Positions 1 through 12,800 of a DNA stretch of 64,000 bases are shown one piece after another. The position numbers and the translations under genes were made by a program. Each line of letters opens with the position of its first letter. The stretch's first letter is position 1. Below the pieces are notes generated by a model that was not told the DNA's origin, ran no database searches, and was given only the letters and a program-made list of their open reading frames with translations. The DNA lies in the NCBI GenBank assembly GCA_018806985.1, contig JADANN010000462.1:3153501-3217500 (forward strand). The letters run 5' to 3'. Source of the DNA: Angiostrongylus vasorum. Its lineage: Eukaryota > Nematoda > Chromadorea > Rhabditida > Metastrongylidae.

Positions 1-89
1 ATGAAACAAGCAAAAAACACCATGAAAAAAAATTTACATGTGATGATTAGGACGAATTTGTCCAGCTTGTCAAATACGATCATTCACCA

Positions 90-470
90 CAATCCCCAAC
101 TTCTTGAACTCAGATCATTTCTCCTGCGGTGTTTATTTTTTACACGATCCGTCTTGGAGCCCACCATTTCTTGCATTAGATTTCTTTCTCCGCATCTATC
201 ATCCACGAATAAATTCAAACCTTTAGCGTTTTGGTTCGCCTGCTGCCTGGGAAATTCCATCTTCTTTATGAACGTCGTTGAATGCTGGTCGAGTCGATTC
301 TCTCGTGAAACACAGGGTAGCGGTGTGGTAGTGCGCTCGCAGATCTTCACCACGGCCAGTCACCAAGCTTTGTGCAATAAAAGGAGAGAGTTAGTCCTAG
401 ACAAGCCAAATAAAAAGCCTCATGGATGGAGCCTGAGCTGGTGAGGATTCGAAACTGGGTCTACCTCGTA
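90..470 (+). repeat. Family D repeat copy
   Basis: Shares order with 16050-16235: a TTTCTTTCTCCGCATCTATC-like block, GAATGCTGGTCGAGTCGATT and GGAGCCTGAGCTGGTGAGGA. The open frames over 1-444 are probably by chance. Nothing recognisable lies between 470 and 770. Confidence 0.45.
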
Positions 471-771
471 TTGAATTATGTTACTACTGTTGCGCTCTCA
501 GCACTACCATGGTAACTCATAGTCGAGGAATGGGCAAATTAGCCATGGAATAGAACATCTGCGACCCTCATTGATCAGTCGGAAATAAACTATTATGTAC
601 CTTACTTGTCACTGGTGCTGTTCTAATGTTCAGAAATGGTGTTCCAGAAGAAAGTTTGTCGTCAATAGATTACCACGTATTCATGATAGACAAGCAGACA
701 GAACTAGAGCAAACATAAGAGTATTTCAAACTGTCTTTTCCAAATCAGAGATCTCGCACTCTGTAAATCTC

Positions 772-1045
772 TAAAAGCTCTTGGCGCTGGTTAATCTCTG
801 AGGGATGTGCCATGCATTCGACTTCATTAAGCATCGTTTAGAGGTGACTGAATGCATATCTGGCCTTTACAACGACTCGTGGTGGCCTACCGATGTATCG
901 AGCCAGTGGTGCTATCCGCCCAGACAAGTGTGGTACCAATTTGCCGAACCTGGAGGAATGGAAGGTTTGGTGGGCCATGGGGCGGGGGATCGATTCCACG
1001 TGTGTGTTGCAGAGCTCCTCGGTCCACTGTGCCATATACGCTCTA
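772..1045 (-). mobile_element. SINE-1 copy
   Basis: Near-complete copy of the tRNA-derived SINE described at 45358-45619. The minus-strand head shows TATGGCACAGTGG (A-box) and GGAATCGATCCCC (B-box-like). The short reading frames here on both strands are repeat artefacts. Confidence 0.8.
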
Positions 1046-1049
1046 AAAC

Positions 1050-3950
1050 CCACACCGCCCTCGTACTCATAGCTTAATAAATGTGAATAAATAAACATGT
1101 GGTCCTAATTCTTTTTTACTTACGGTCTTCCACGAGACATAGTGAACGTCATCGCGACCTCTTCATAACGTGTCGTCGAAAGGAGTACTAGGCTTGTTAC
1201 TCGGTCGAATTTCGGCTAAAAATAGAATGTTTGCACTGTAAATTCTTTTTCAGTTGTTCTTTCCCTAGTACTGATGAATTCACCACACCCTATCGTGCTC
1301 GTGCTGTTGGTTCGCTAATCAGAGGAAATTCCGAAATTAGGAAAGAAGCTTAGCTGAAAATTCCAAAGCTCTCTTTTAACCCACGAAAGCCCGCGTGGAG
1401 TGTGTGAAAGCGACCTAGCTATGCCTCGTTAAGAACAACCTAAGGTAACATTAGGTCTGGAAGACAACGATGAAAACAAAACATGTCACACAGATGGCTT
1501 CCGATTATGTATGTACAGCGCTAGGACAGCCCATCAAGCAAGACCAGAGAGTCTTTGGAAAAAGGAACAAGGTACTGTTAAAAACGAGTTGTCATCAACA
1601 CCGTTCGCAAAGAGTGGATTATTAGAGATTCACAACGATTCTGAGGAATAGCCTCAACGAGATGGGAGACGTATTCGCCGTACATGTAGGGTCAACTATA
1701 TTAACATTTGTCATGAATGAAACCAACCTTTATGACAAAAAGAAAAAACAACGAAGTATCAGTCCATCTATCTAATGCTGTTTGTCTTTCGTCGTTTATC
1801 GACCGGGTACATATCGAAATTTGAAAAATTTGAAGACACAAGGTGATTTTTCATGAAGCACTAGCGTACACAAATCCAATTCCGCCTGTTTTTGGTATCA
1901 TTCTGCTTCATATCGTTTCTCCAGTTATAAATGTCCCCAAGTCTTACTTGTTCTGCGCTCGAATCCTCGGCAACAAATTTGCGAGACTTTTACTACAATC
2001 CTTGCAAGTAGTCCTAAGACATCCTCAGCTACAAATTTCGATTAAGCGTTCAGTTAACGTCTCATCATGGTTCAATACCAGTACGTCTGATCTGAGTATA
2101 AACTGCTGATCTCTAAGTGATCATTGCACGGTGTTTATCCTCGTAGTTCTAAATCAATTGGTAAATGATGAGGCGATAAAATTTAGAGGCATGCATTTCT
2201 ACTTAAGTAACCTGACCCAAAGAACCGTTGTGGCCTAGCACAACTTCCTCTTGAAACTCACCTTGTTGGGAAAGATTGTTTCTCTGGAAAGCGCCGAAAG
2301 AAATGCAAGGGTGTTACCGGGTCATTACCACTTACCAACTGGTGACCATATTGTTGCGAGAATTGCAGTGATTCCTAGAACTGCACTGCTCTTAGTTTGG
2401 CTTCCGAATGGAAAAAAGATGTCAAACTCCTTCAAAGCTTCGGAGATTACCCTAGGAAGGGATTGGACCCCGAGCTGTACATCGTAGATAGACATCTAGG
2501 AACACCTTTCAGCTACAGTGAGTTGATAAACCACAGAGAGGACCTAGAAGCATAAAAACGGCATTTCAGTACTAGGAGTACCTTAGTCCCTGTAACGCTA
2601 CCAGGAACCCCGGTTTCAATAAAAGGTCAGGTGGCTGGATTGTCTAAGATACTGTCCACGGTTATATGAGAATAGTCAGGGAAACTTCAGAAAACATTGG
2701 TAAAAGCACAACTTTTACCGAAAATATTAAATCATACACCACACACCTTCGATTAACTGCAACGATAAGTACTTTCTTAATACAGAACTACGAAATCTAT
2801 GCGAGGAAAAACAACAAGAAAAACTTCCTCCCGAGTTTCAAGCACTGGAAGACAAACGACTGTCATGGTATAGAAACATTTTCTCACTATGGAATAGGAA
2901 CACAAGAATACGAGCAACTCTCTATCTAATGTACGATTAGAATGCCTTCACTTTTGCGCTGTCGTTCAAAGTTCTTAGAAAGTTCTAGATAGTTAACTCA
3001 TTCGAGACAGTTACTTCAAACAAACCGTGCATGAAGTATGGTGGAGGCCATTTGGAAAAGTCTTCAACCCACCCTCCTCACACGTGTTGGCCTGGTGAAG
3101 TTCCTCTTTCCAAGGATTTCGCCCGCATGATACAGCACTTGTTCCGAAAGCAGGGGCGGCTGAAAACGTCGAAGCGACAGTGCAAGGACGTGCGAAAATG
3201 AAAAAATCAAATACTTTGACGAAAAAATAACTAGAGTGCTTTATGTCGGTTACTTAGAATAGAACGGCGCGTTCTTATCATAAACAGATGAAACTGAGAC
3301 AAGAGCGAAGAATGCTTAGAAATAAAAGGATTTATGGCGGATGGCCAAGTGTCCAATTTCTCAACGGTGTTCATCTCAAAATAAGCGTTTCAGGGCTGTC
3401 AAATTTTCCATTTATTGTCTCAATCCACAGATCTCCCTCAATGAGAGATCCCCAACCGATAGGGGGTCTAAACCTAGAGTACCAACGATTTTGTGCTTCT
3501 TGGAGATGGATATGGATAACACAGATGAACATCCCGTTCCCGTGCTTCCATTTTTACATGTGTCTTCTGTATTTGCGTTCACACTTCCATGGAATACGTG
3601 TGGGTATAGTCTTTATTATGCGTCTCTATTATGCAAATTGCGTTATGAAAGTCAAACTCTGGAAGAGACTGGCAATCTACCCATGAGTATACCCAGCCTC
3701 CACATTCAGAGTTCACCAAGCTGTAAGTTGGTATCAAAAAAGCAAAATACGGTAAAATAAACGGACTTCAATTCCCTGACACCGAAAGAGTCCCCGATAG
3801 GGCAGCTTTAAATAGGACGAGTACTGAGGGAGGCTAAAATCTCAGGCGTACCCAAGGCTGCATAAATCTTTAAGGTCTTAAGTGCCTCTACCTACATCTC
3901 CTCTATCTGTACCTACAACGCACCCTCACTTGCATCTGAGTCCCCAATAG
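1050..3950. other. Intergenic stretch without a recognisable gene
   Basis: Short open frames only, no splice-consistent exon chain. Apart from the weak BEL/Pao-like piece at 2230-2500, nothing here could be named. It is probably old, decayed repeat sequence. Confidence 0.5.
2230..2500 (+). mobile_element. Possible BEL/Pao retrotransposon integrase-end remnant
   Basis: The plus strand reads RTALLLVWLPNGKKMSNSFK, which resembles the motif near the end of BEL/Pao polyproteins (R-T-A-x-V-x-L-P-N-G-x-x-x-x-R-P). No other BEL domain could be confirmed nearby, so this is a weak call; chance similarity is possible. Confidence 0.28.
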
Positions 3951-3959
3951 AGGGCGTGA

Positions 3960-6740
3960 TTATACAGGCAAGAAAGGTAAGCTAGGACGTCATCACACTG
4001 GTTGAGACGAGAATACGCCACCCATTCCACGTCGCCTACGATAACGGAGAAGAACTGTTTCTCGGAACATGTGAGGGTAGAAGAGTTGGCGGAATTGGAG
4101 ATCTTGTAAACAGGAGTTTGGCCACGATTCATCGAAACAACGAAGAGCCCGAATTAGAATTGACAATTGAGCTATGAATGAGGCGAGTTCGAAGCATTCT
4201 ATATGGACTTGAAGAGGTTATACAGAGGAAACCATACTTTCGTTAACACATTCGCGCCAACGTGAGTTGTATAGGAGTCACGTGTTGTGAAACTAATGGC
4301 CGTTTTTAACTTCAAGTCAATATATCTTAACTCACAGTGAATTTCATCAGTTGCGATAAAAGCTGTACGAATCTAAAAATGCCGTTCAACAGCAAAAGGG
4401 TTTCTCTTATTTCATCGTGATGAAATTCTGATTTTGCAGAACCCTTGACACTTATCCTTTCCACTTCTTTCCTTCAAGGCCTACATTCGAACACGAAAAG
4501 CAGGAGATTAAACAAATCGTCGCCTTGGATATTAGGCTTTGGTTTCATATATGCTTGCGTTTGCATCTAACGCTTTTCCATTGGAAATTTCAAAGACCCA
4601 GATCTCGTTGTCAATTTTCTGGAAATGTCAACTCCAAAGACATTCAAATTTTAAATGACATTGTATAAAAACTATGAGTGATTAACGCGACAAAACAAAT
4701 TTCCCTTTACAGATCAATAGAGATCTAAATGTTTTCAAAAAATCAGGTTCGTCATAAGTGAGCTAAAGTCGTCATCGGCGATTTCCACGCCTAAGGTGGA
4801 ACCAGGAGAAGAGAAAGACGTCACATTGAGACTTACGGATAACGGAACGAACAAGGGCGAGCGGCTGTTTGAATTTATTAGAAGACCAAGACCACCCATG
4901 CTAACTCACGACTCCAGAAAAGTCACTTTTAACTTCGAATTTGGGAAGCTCCCAATAGAGAATACCATAAGGAGACAGACCGCATCGTAGTAAGTCGAAA
5001 GTTTCGCCCTAACCAGTATTGGGGTTGTCATAAAATATTGCATAATATTGTCATAAATACATGCACGGACTCGGACCACCACCTCTTCTCGCAACATTCC
5101 ATTTCTCGCACAGGAAAAGAAAGCCCCATATTTCTAGAAAGAAATCCTAAAAGCATTGACGATTTAGGACCTATTCATATCCCTATTCTGCTTTTTGGAA
5201 GACTGTTATCGTTTTACTGTTTTGCTGACAATATCGTTCATATAGGATTTCGAATTCTACACTGTTCTTAATCAGTCGGCCATCTTTCCATTCCTGCTTT
5301 CGTTTTTGATTTTGGTTTTAATCATGTTCGAATCAACTAGTACGAAGACCGAAAAAAAGAATCGTTAGCAAGAAGATACTTCCCTCAGAGCCACATCGTG
5401 ATGGAAACTTGAAGTCACCCTTGCAAGGTTAACTGAGGACTCCAGGCAAGTCTCCATTACCACTAAGGAGTTTCTCGACAAGAGAAGGAAACTGAGGTTT
5501 GATCTTAGTGCAACACGCACAACGCGGCAACGCCAGTTGGAGAAGAGTTTTGAAGGGTGATGTACATAGATACATGTGTAAGAAATTGTTAGAAGTAGGA
5601 CAAAATTAAACCAGTCTGAAGAAATGCCGTAGGGACTTCTGCAAGCATAATGTTCTGCTGCCATTCCTGACGAGCGATAATGAGATCATCAGAACTTCCG
5701 GTCATGATATGGAATTGGTGACGGAAAAGTTCTAGACTTCCTAGACTATCCTTTCCTAAAACCATCTGGAATCCTTACTTCTGAGGTTCGAGTTGCGATA
5801 GAAAGCATAAAAGAAACATAGCTTCAAAGCCTGATAATATCACCCCTAATTTTCTTAGCGCTGGAATCCACAACTTACATTTACTTTTCGCAACCTGTAT
5901 GGAAATCTACTCTCAAAAGGAAAAATTGGCGTGCAAGTGGAGGACATCTCGTACAATCATCCTACCAAGAAAAGTGACCGAAGGAATCTTCGCAATTATC
6001 GCTCGATATGCTTGTTGATAGGATTTCGATAGAAATTTTTTTGCATAGAGCACATCCAAGCAGTGTTCAGGGTCGTTTAAGCTTGTCGGAAATACCACCT
6101 GCACCTAGTCTTAGCGCTCGTCGATCGTGAAAAACGCGTTCGACGGCGCTAAGGTTTCTGTCTAACTGTTATCGGAACTGCACTACGAAAATACAGCTTT
6201 TCCACCGACCTCTTACCACACCCATAGGAAAAAGGCATACCACAAGGCAACACATTATTACCAAAGCTTTTAGAGCTGCACTGCAATGGATGATGCAGTT
6301 ACTCGATTGGCATGAAAAAGGCGTCCCGTATTGATGGAAAATTCTTATCAAACCGTCATTTCGCCAATGACATCGCCATCTTCTCAAGAAGTGTCAACGA
6401 AGCTGAGACGAAGATCGAGCGAATGACGAATGGGCTCAACGGTGCGGGAAAAAAAGATCCGAACTACGCATAGATCGGAACAAGCCCAGTTCATGAAAAA
6501 ACCCATGGTGCGAAGGCAAAGAGATCAAACTATATTTCTCTGATTTCAGAGACAATCTCGCACGCATGCCTTCAACGATCAATGAACATGAAGAATAACA
6601 TGAAGGAAGAATTAGGCAGAAGAAAGCGAAGCAGCTTAGGCGGCATTCGGGCCTCCCAGTTAGGGCCGCCGATCAACTAAAGGACCTGGGAATCCGCCCT
6701 CACTTCTCGATTGAAGAACCCTCCCTGCGTTCTATTACGC
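3960..6740 (+). mobile_element. Decayed RTE-type LINE
   Basis: Scattered plus-strand matches follow the order of an RTE ORF2 protein. Endonuclease pieces are YDNGEELFLGTCEGRRVGGI at about 4035-4095, VVIGDFHA at about 4770 with GERLFEFIRRP near 4860, and SDHHLF near 5073. A linker near 5380-5560 and an RT palm piece NRHFANDIAIFSRSVNEAE at about 6352-6408, then GLNGAGKK, complete the order. Many stops and frame changes separate the blocks. The reading frame at 4796-4990 is part of this remnant, not a gene. Confidence 0.65.
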
Positions 6741-6940
6741 AGCACCTATATGGGCTTATAGTTCAACCACGTGTGCAGTAGCACACCACCCACAGAACGC
6801 TTGTACGATATCTTCTGCAATATAACCGGATACACAATATTTAGGCGTAATGCAAAGCTCTGATCTTCGAAATCTATCTCATCTTCGACACCTAGGAAAA
6901 CACACATCGACAGCGAAACATAGGTAGGAAGGTCATAAAA

Positions 6941-7206
6941 GAAGCTCTCGGCGTTGATCAACCCCTGAGGGATGCGCCATGCATTCGACCTCATCAAGTA
7001 TCGTTAGAGGTGATTCAATGCATATCTGGCCTATATAATGACTCGCGGTGGCCTACAGTTGTATCGAGTCAGTGCTGCTATCCTCCCAGATGAGTCTGGT
7101 ACCAATTTGCCAACCCCGGAGGGAAGGAGAGCTTGGCGAGCCATGGGCGCGTGGATCGATCCAATGTGTGTGTTGCAGAGCGCATCCCACCACTGCTCCA
7201 CACGCG
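6941..7206 (-). mobile_element. SINE-1 copy
   Basis: Near-complete copy, head at the right. It covers the shared core GACTCGCGGTGGCCTAC and the segment GGCGAGCCATGGGCGCG. Clear tail-side start AAGCTCTCGGCGTTGATCAA. Confidence 0.8.
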
Positions 7207-7559
7207 TTCTTTCATGTAATAATAGGCAGTTCATATAATGAGAAAGACAGACGACAGATGGACGAAAAGAACTATAGAGTGGACTCGACAAGGATGCAAG
7301 TGTCCTTTATGACGTCCATCTACACGTTGGGGCGGACGTGTTTGTAACTAGAGTCAAGCAGCCGTACTCGCTGCTGCAATTGTTTTGCAGATCATGGTAC
7401 GAGAGTCGCACCCGCCTCTATGTTTCAAACAAATCACCACCACGGATAACGATTGTCAAGCAAGGAAACGGTGGAGAATGTGCTGGAGTTCGCACAGTTT
7501 GTGAAGGCGAGTCGGCGAAGTGTCCAAGTAAGTAAGTACCGTTCTCATAACACCAAGCA

Positions 7560-7830
7560 TTAGCTAGGCGATCGAATGCTTAACGACCTTGATAACGTTC
7601 GTGGAAAGATTGGTCTTCGGGTAAATCTCACAAAAACGATGTTCACGAGGAATGGACTGGTTTCCTATGCCCCATTCACGTTTAACGGAAGGAATATATA
7701 CGAATGCTCAAGCTGTGCATATTTGGAGAAATAAACCAACATAATAAACGATATAGCTCCTGAGTTGATCATGAGAAAGGAATCAGCTTAGGGAGCTAAG
7801 AAGAACACCTAGGAGATCCTAAGCAAGGTT
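7560..7830 (+). mobile_element. RTE LINE fragment
   Basis: The plus strand reads NVRGKIGLRVNLTKTMFTRN and SYAPFTFNGRNIYECSS, matching the part of RTE reverse transcriptase just after the FADD motif. It breaks at stops and is flanked by a SINE at 7940. It is a second RTE subfamily, close to that at 17.1-18.8 kb. Confidence 0.75.
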
Positions 7831-7939
7831 AAAAACATTCGGCTTCATGATCCCTCTTTCCTTGATGGGCTTGATGGGCTTTGAAGACGTACGTGGTCGT
7901 TACGTCGGCAGAACGAAGGACCATTCAGTGTTTGACTTG

Positions 7940-8105
7940 GGAAGCCCTACCGATGTATCAAGTCAGTGCGGTTATCCTTCAAAATAAGTGTGGTAAAATT
8001 TTCCGACCTTGCTGGGACGGAAGACTTGATGGGCCTATGACGCAAGATCGAACCAACCACCATGTGTGTTTGCACGGCATCTCTAACCACTGCACTAAAC
8101 GCGCC
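7940..8105 (-). mobile_element. SINE-1 copy, tail side missing
   Basis: Begins at the core CTACCGATGTATCAAGTCAG and runs to the head, where the minus strand shows GTGGTTAGAGATGCCGTGC and a good B-box (GGTTCGATC at about 8046-8056). The tail half is lost. Confidence 0.7.
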
Positions 8106-8169
8106 TCATGTATTATGAGGATGAATAGAATATGGAAAGGAACTAGGGAGATACAAAGCTACTACTGAC

Positions 8170-9150
8170 TTCATCGACCCCCTCGTACAGGAGAGTGGAA
8201 GACTCCTATGGTACTGCACCCGTTGTACTCATCATCAATGTGTTAGAAGAGTTATCCTCCGTTTCTTTAAACGTTAGTCGTTAATCTTAGTCATCATTCT
8301 TTCTAGCCTATTTACATTTATCGAAAGCGTCCTCTACTAACTCACTGCTTATGTTTAATTACCTAAAATTGATGATATGCTATGCAGATTCTTCTTTCAG
8401 CAGCACTTAGTGGAGTGATCTAAATACTAGCCGCCCTCTACGTCATGTCCGCTCCAGTCTATTCCGTGTCTTTGTAGGAAACTCCTCAGATGCTTTTTAT
8501 TTCTGGAATATTCTTGACGTTTAATCCTCATTGATGGCCGTGGAGACATTACGATTATTCCTATAGAAATTCATCACGCTTTTGTTGTAGCTTGATTCTG
8601 CGATGTATGCAATAATAGTCCATGTCTTCTCGTTTCGACCAGTCTGATGACGACGAACTTAGTGTCCTTATAATTTATCATCAATACTTCAATCTTTCAA
8701 AGACTTAAGCATCCAAGAGTAGCTTGGAGTTCTTAGGTGTGTCTTACTCGTCTCAACAATCTAACCACTTAACAATAACAATTAAGAATTCTACTCAGAG
8801 CTCGCGCTACGCAAAAACGAGATATATTTTAATGAGATGTGAGATGATAGAGGGACCCCGTGCGACAGTCGAGGAGGGTCTGGCTGTAGGCCGGCGAAAA
8901 TGAAGGTCCAAAGTTTTCCTCAAGACGAATAGACTAGAAAAGAAGGTTGTGTTGACTGTTCAGTGGTTAATTATTCCACTTCTGCCTTCCGAATCGTCGT
9001 AAAACGACCGCTAAATCAAGCGCTTCTATTCCGTACTGATCAAAGAAAAGCGGTTTTTTTCACAGGACAACGATTGACCGTACGTTGGACAACTAATGCT
9101 GTCGACTTTTAGGGACTAGGCTACAAAACCTGGTATCATCGAGCATAGTC
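8170..9150. other. Intergenic stretch, nothing recognised
   Basis: AT-rich, short frames. It lies downstream of gene A (minus strand) and could include part of its 3' untranslated region. Confidence 0.5.
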
Positions 9151-9199
9151 ATCGGTCCTGTCGCAAACTGTCCAGCAGTTTTTCAAACAATTCAAAAAT

Positions 9200-9525
9200 T
9201 TCAACGAAGCTGAGATATTTGCAAAACTCCGACCGCAGGTGTCTACGATGGGGAACGAATGCGCTATTGTCCTTTCCGAGAAGTAACGCGTTCACCACCA
9301 CCATGCGGGTCCTTCGTTTCGCCTGTCTCTCAGCTAGTTCTATCCCGTTGATGGGTGATTGCTGATGGCAATAGATCGATAGAACTAGCTGAGAGACAGG
9401 CGAAAGCGAAGGACCCGCATGGTGTGATGGTGGACGCGTTACTCCCCGGAAAGGACAATAGCGCGTTCGTTCCCCACCATAGGCAGCTGCGGTCCAGAGT
9501 TTTGCAAATATCTCAGCTTCGTTGA
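9200..9525. repeat. Family B foldback (head-to-head inverted pair)
   Basis: Arms of about 145-150 bp (9201-9346 and 9377-9525) are near-perfect reverse complements around a spacer of about 30 bp. Each arm runs from CTTCAACGAAGCTGAGATAT through GGTCCTTCGTTTCGCCTGTC. The long reading frame at 9149-9649 is caused by this palindrome and is not a gene. Confidence 0.85.
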
Positions 9526-9878
9526 AGTTATACTTCGCAATATACCCTGCCATCAAAAACAGTAGGCAGTACGTAAAAAGTTTAAAATTCAAAAATTTTT
9601 TAAACGTGAAAAAAGGCAAGAAACGATCATCCATAGAAAACGTTTGCAAAGAATTCGTCGATTCCCGAACTTCATGATTTTGCGCTACGGGAATAAAAAA
9701 AACGTGTGCCCTAATGGTAAAAACTGGTCGGTTCTAGTGGTTTCGAATTTGATTTTAAGAAACTGTGCTTGAACCGAGTTGTAGCGTTTTAAATGTCCTG
9801 TTCAAAATCCGTTGGAATTTTTGCAGCAACCCAGTACAGGTTGGCATGTTCACCGAATTCACCCTTCCACTACATGAA

Positions 9879-12800
9879 CTAACTTGCCACGTTCCACTCA
9901 TGAATAACCGGCTGGACTTCCTCGATGAAGGACATTGGTGGAGGTTCGTGAGTAAGTGAAATAATCCAAACATAAGAGAGCTTCATCAGAGAGAAAATGT
10001 CTAGTGTTCCAAACAAACGGTGCACACCTTACTAACACTTCCATCCCATTCGTGCATGTGTGGTAGAAGTTCATAGGCGATTTGTTGCGATCCCAGCATT
10101 AGGTGCATTATGTACGCTTCTTTTTCAACCGATGGGAGCGTCCGGAGTAGTTCGGGTTTCAAAACTTCTGAAGATGAAGAAATTGTTTCGGTTGAAGATT
10201 ACTGCATATGTGATACTTACTTGTTATGAGCGATAATATAAACGCTGAAAAAATCGACGACGTCTCCAAATGAGGGGAAGGGCGTGGAATCATCGTTCCC
10301 ACGTAACGGTAGAAGAAGAAGGTTATGAAGTATTCTTTCTGTTCGGGATGCAAATACGCGTATCTCACCGAAATAAAGTCTAATGCTGAAAAAACAAACT
10401 AGTTGTTATCGAGAAACAAGAAAAACGCCATGTTCCGTTATGTTGCTTCATTTCGGTCTTGTGCCCAGTGGTATGCGGTCAGCAAGTGAGGACGATCAGC
10501 GCAACACTATGCATCATCTCCCTATCTCACCATAAACAAAGAAGGATAAAGCTCTCGGCGTTGATCAATCCGTGAGGGATGCACCACGCATTCGACTTCA
10601 TTAAGCATCGTTGGAGGTGCTTGAATGCATATTTGGCCTTTACAATGACTCGCGGTGGCCTACCGATGTATCCAGCCAGTGGTGCTATCCTCCCAGACAA
10701 GTCTGGTACCAACCGACGCTGGAGCGATGGAAGGCTTGGTGGGCCATGGGCGCGAGGATCGATTCCACGTGTGTGTTGCAGGGCGCCTCCGAGCGCTGCG
10801 CCGCACGCGCCATACAGCTTCAGTGTTTGGCATTTTCCACAGGAATGATGGGTTCATTCATTTATCCCACCATATCGGTTCGTTACTTTCGAGAGGGGCT
10901 TGCATTTGGAACTATTCCAGAAAAAGAGCTTTCCTGTGGAAAATGCCAATCAGTAAAGTTGTTCACAATAAAAGCGGAAGAGAGGAAGGGTTGATTGCTT
11001 CTATTCTACTTACGTTTCTCAGAAACTGAAGTAGGAAGACTTTTAGCATCCGATACGGGGAGCTGTATCGCTTGTTCTGTGTAACTTTTGGTGTCACTAG
11101 AAGCAAATTTATCATGGTGTTTGGAAAAAAGTAGGCAGAAGCTTACTATGAAGCTGCAGTATCAAGCTGGAATAGAGGAATTGCCATGAAGTCCAAAGTA
11201 TAACGTATATTATAATATAGCAAAAAGAAAAGAAATAAACAGAGCACGTTGTTGTTTTTTCCCACGGCATTTTCTGGTGTCACCAGCCTTGGATAGCTCG
11301 TTCGTGACGCCGCGATGATGATTCAAACTTACACCAAACCAACGCTCTCCATCCATGAGCGCTTATCGGACGTGTTGGTGCGACTCAAGCCAGTCGGCTA
11401 GCGAGGCGCTCACCGGGATTCGCCGCACACCTGAAGTATTGCCACCCTGCATCATGTTTGTTCAGAAGCGGATGTACGGATTTCTGGCAGAAAAAATGAG
11501 AAAATTTCGTCTCGATAACCAATAGAAGACAAAAAACGCATATCACTGTCAGACTGTTGGTAGACAAAAGGAAATCTATATAATGATAGACCAAGGAAAG
11601 TAACGATCAATCGTTTTTTCTCTCTCATTTAGATTCCCTCATTTCGAACTCTTCAGACATTTTTCGAATGCAACCACAATGGTGCTGAGATATCTGCAAA
11701 ACTCCGGACCGCTCTGCGGTGGGGAACGAACGCGCTATTACCCTTTCTGCAGGCTAACACGTTCACCACCTCACTATGCGGGTCTTTCGTTTCGACTGTC
11801 TCTCAACTAGTTAATTAATTTTTCGAATAACTACTCACAGTTCGATAATTTATGAACGGTCGACGTCATCTAGTAAAAGCTAAAAGAAGTGCTAGAAATG
11901 AAGAAACTCACGGAAGTCATGCGTTTCCACTCATTCAACAAGTATTTAATTTGAATGCTTGAAATATTTTCAACCCAGTATTCATGTAGTTGTATATTTG
12001 GAGTACCATCCTCCAAACGTAAATAAGAGTTCGAAATTCTTCATATTGTCTGAAATCATTCGAACATGAGTTGTACAAGTCACATGGTATTCGCCAAACG
12101 CCACCGATTTCACTTCGAGTTCTTCTCTCCCCACTCTCCGGGCAGAACTTCTGCCTTTGCTACATGTCATGGTAGCCAATTGGTTTCTGTTGCATAGTTA
12201 GTTCTCCAACACAACAATGATTCTTCTGTGTCAGTTCATCAACGCGAGACTTTCTGCACTTACATGTCAGCAGTGTAGAGGTCTTAGTACACTTCGCATT
12301 AGCAGGTCTCTGGACTGATGGGCCTGACGAATAAACTCGTCAAAGGAAAGACAGGTAGGTTTTCAATTATCAAGTGTAGCCAATAGACTACACTTGGCAT
12401 AAGACCCATGATGAGGAAGACATCGACTGAATAAAAAAGTGGCAAAAACTGTCCTCCCTCTCATGTGAATACTGGTACGACTGTAACGAAGAATTCATAA
12501 AAGACTAACTCAAAGGTGTAATTTTCATTTGGGTCAATATCCTCGTTTGTGTTAGCAAATTCTTTTATTCCTTTGAATGCTGCGCTTCTGACCTGAATAC
12601 AAAGGTTGTAGCCGTGACTGCAGAACTCTTCACACGGACAATACAAACAGACCAGGCCATCCGGCGACATCTGACGAAAGGTCATCATCGAAAACGTCGA
12701 GAACATTCCTGCAGCTGAATACGGAACTATCGAGGAAATGCACATAATACCGGTACGCATTACTGCTTGCATGCTTAGCTTCCCCTTCGCAGCAACATTC

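Noticed and set aside
9149..9649. A 166-codon minus-strand open frame
   Set aside because: It runs straight through the palindromic family B foldback; both arms happen to be open. No protein-like conservation.
12060..12165. Alternative minus-strand frame (FCPESGERRTRSEIGGVWRI) overlapping the gene A exon at 11912-12010
   Set aside because: Its phase does not fit the neighbouring exons, while the chosen frame fits both sides.
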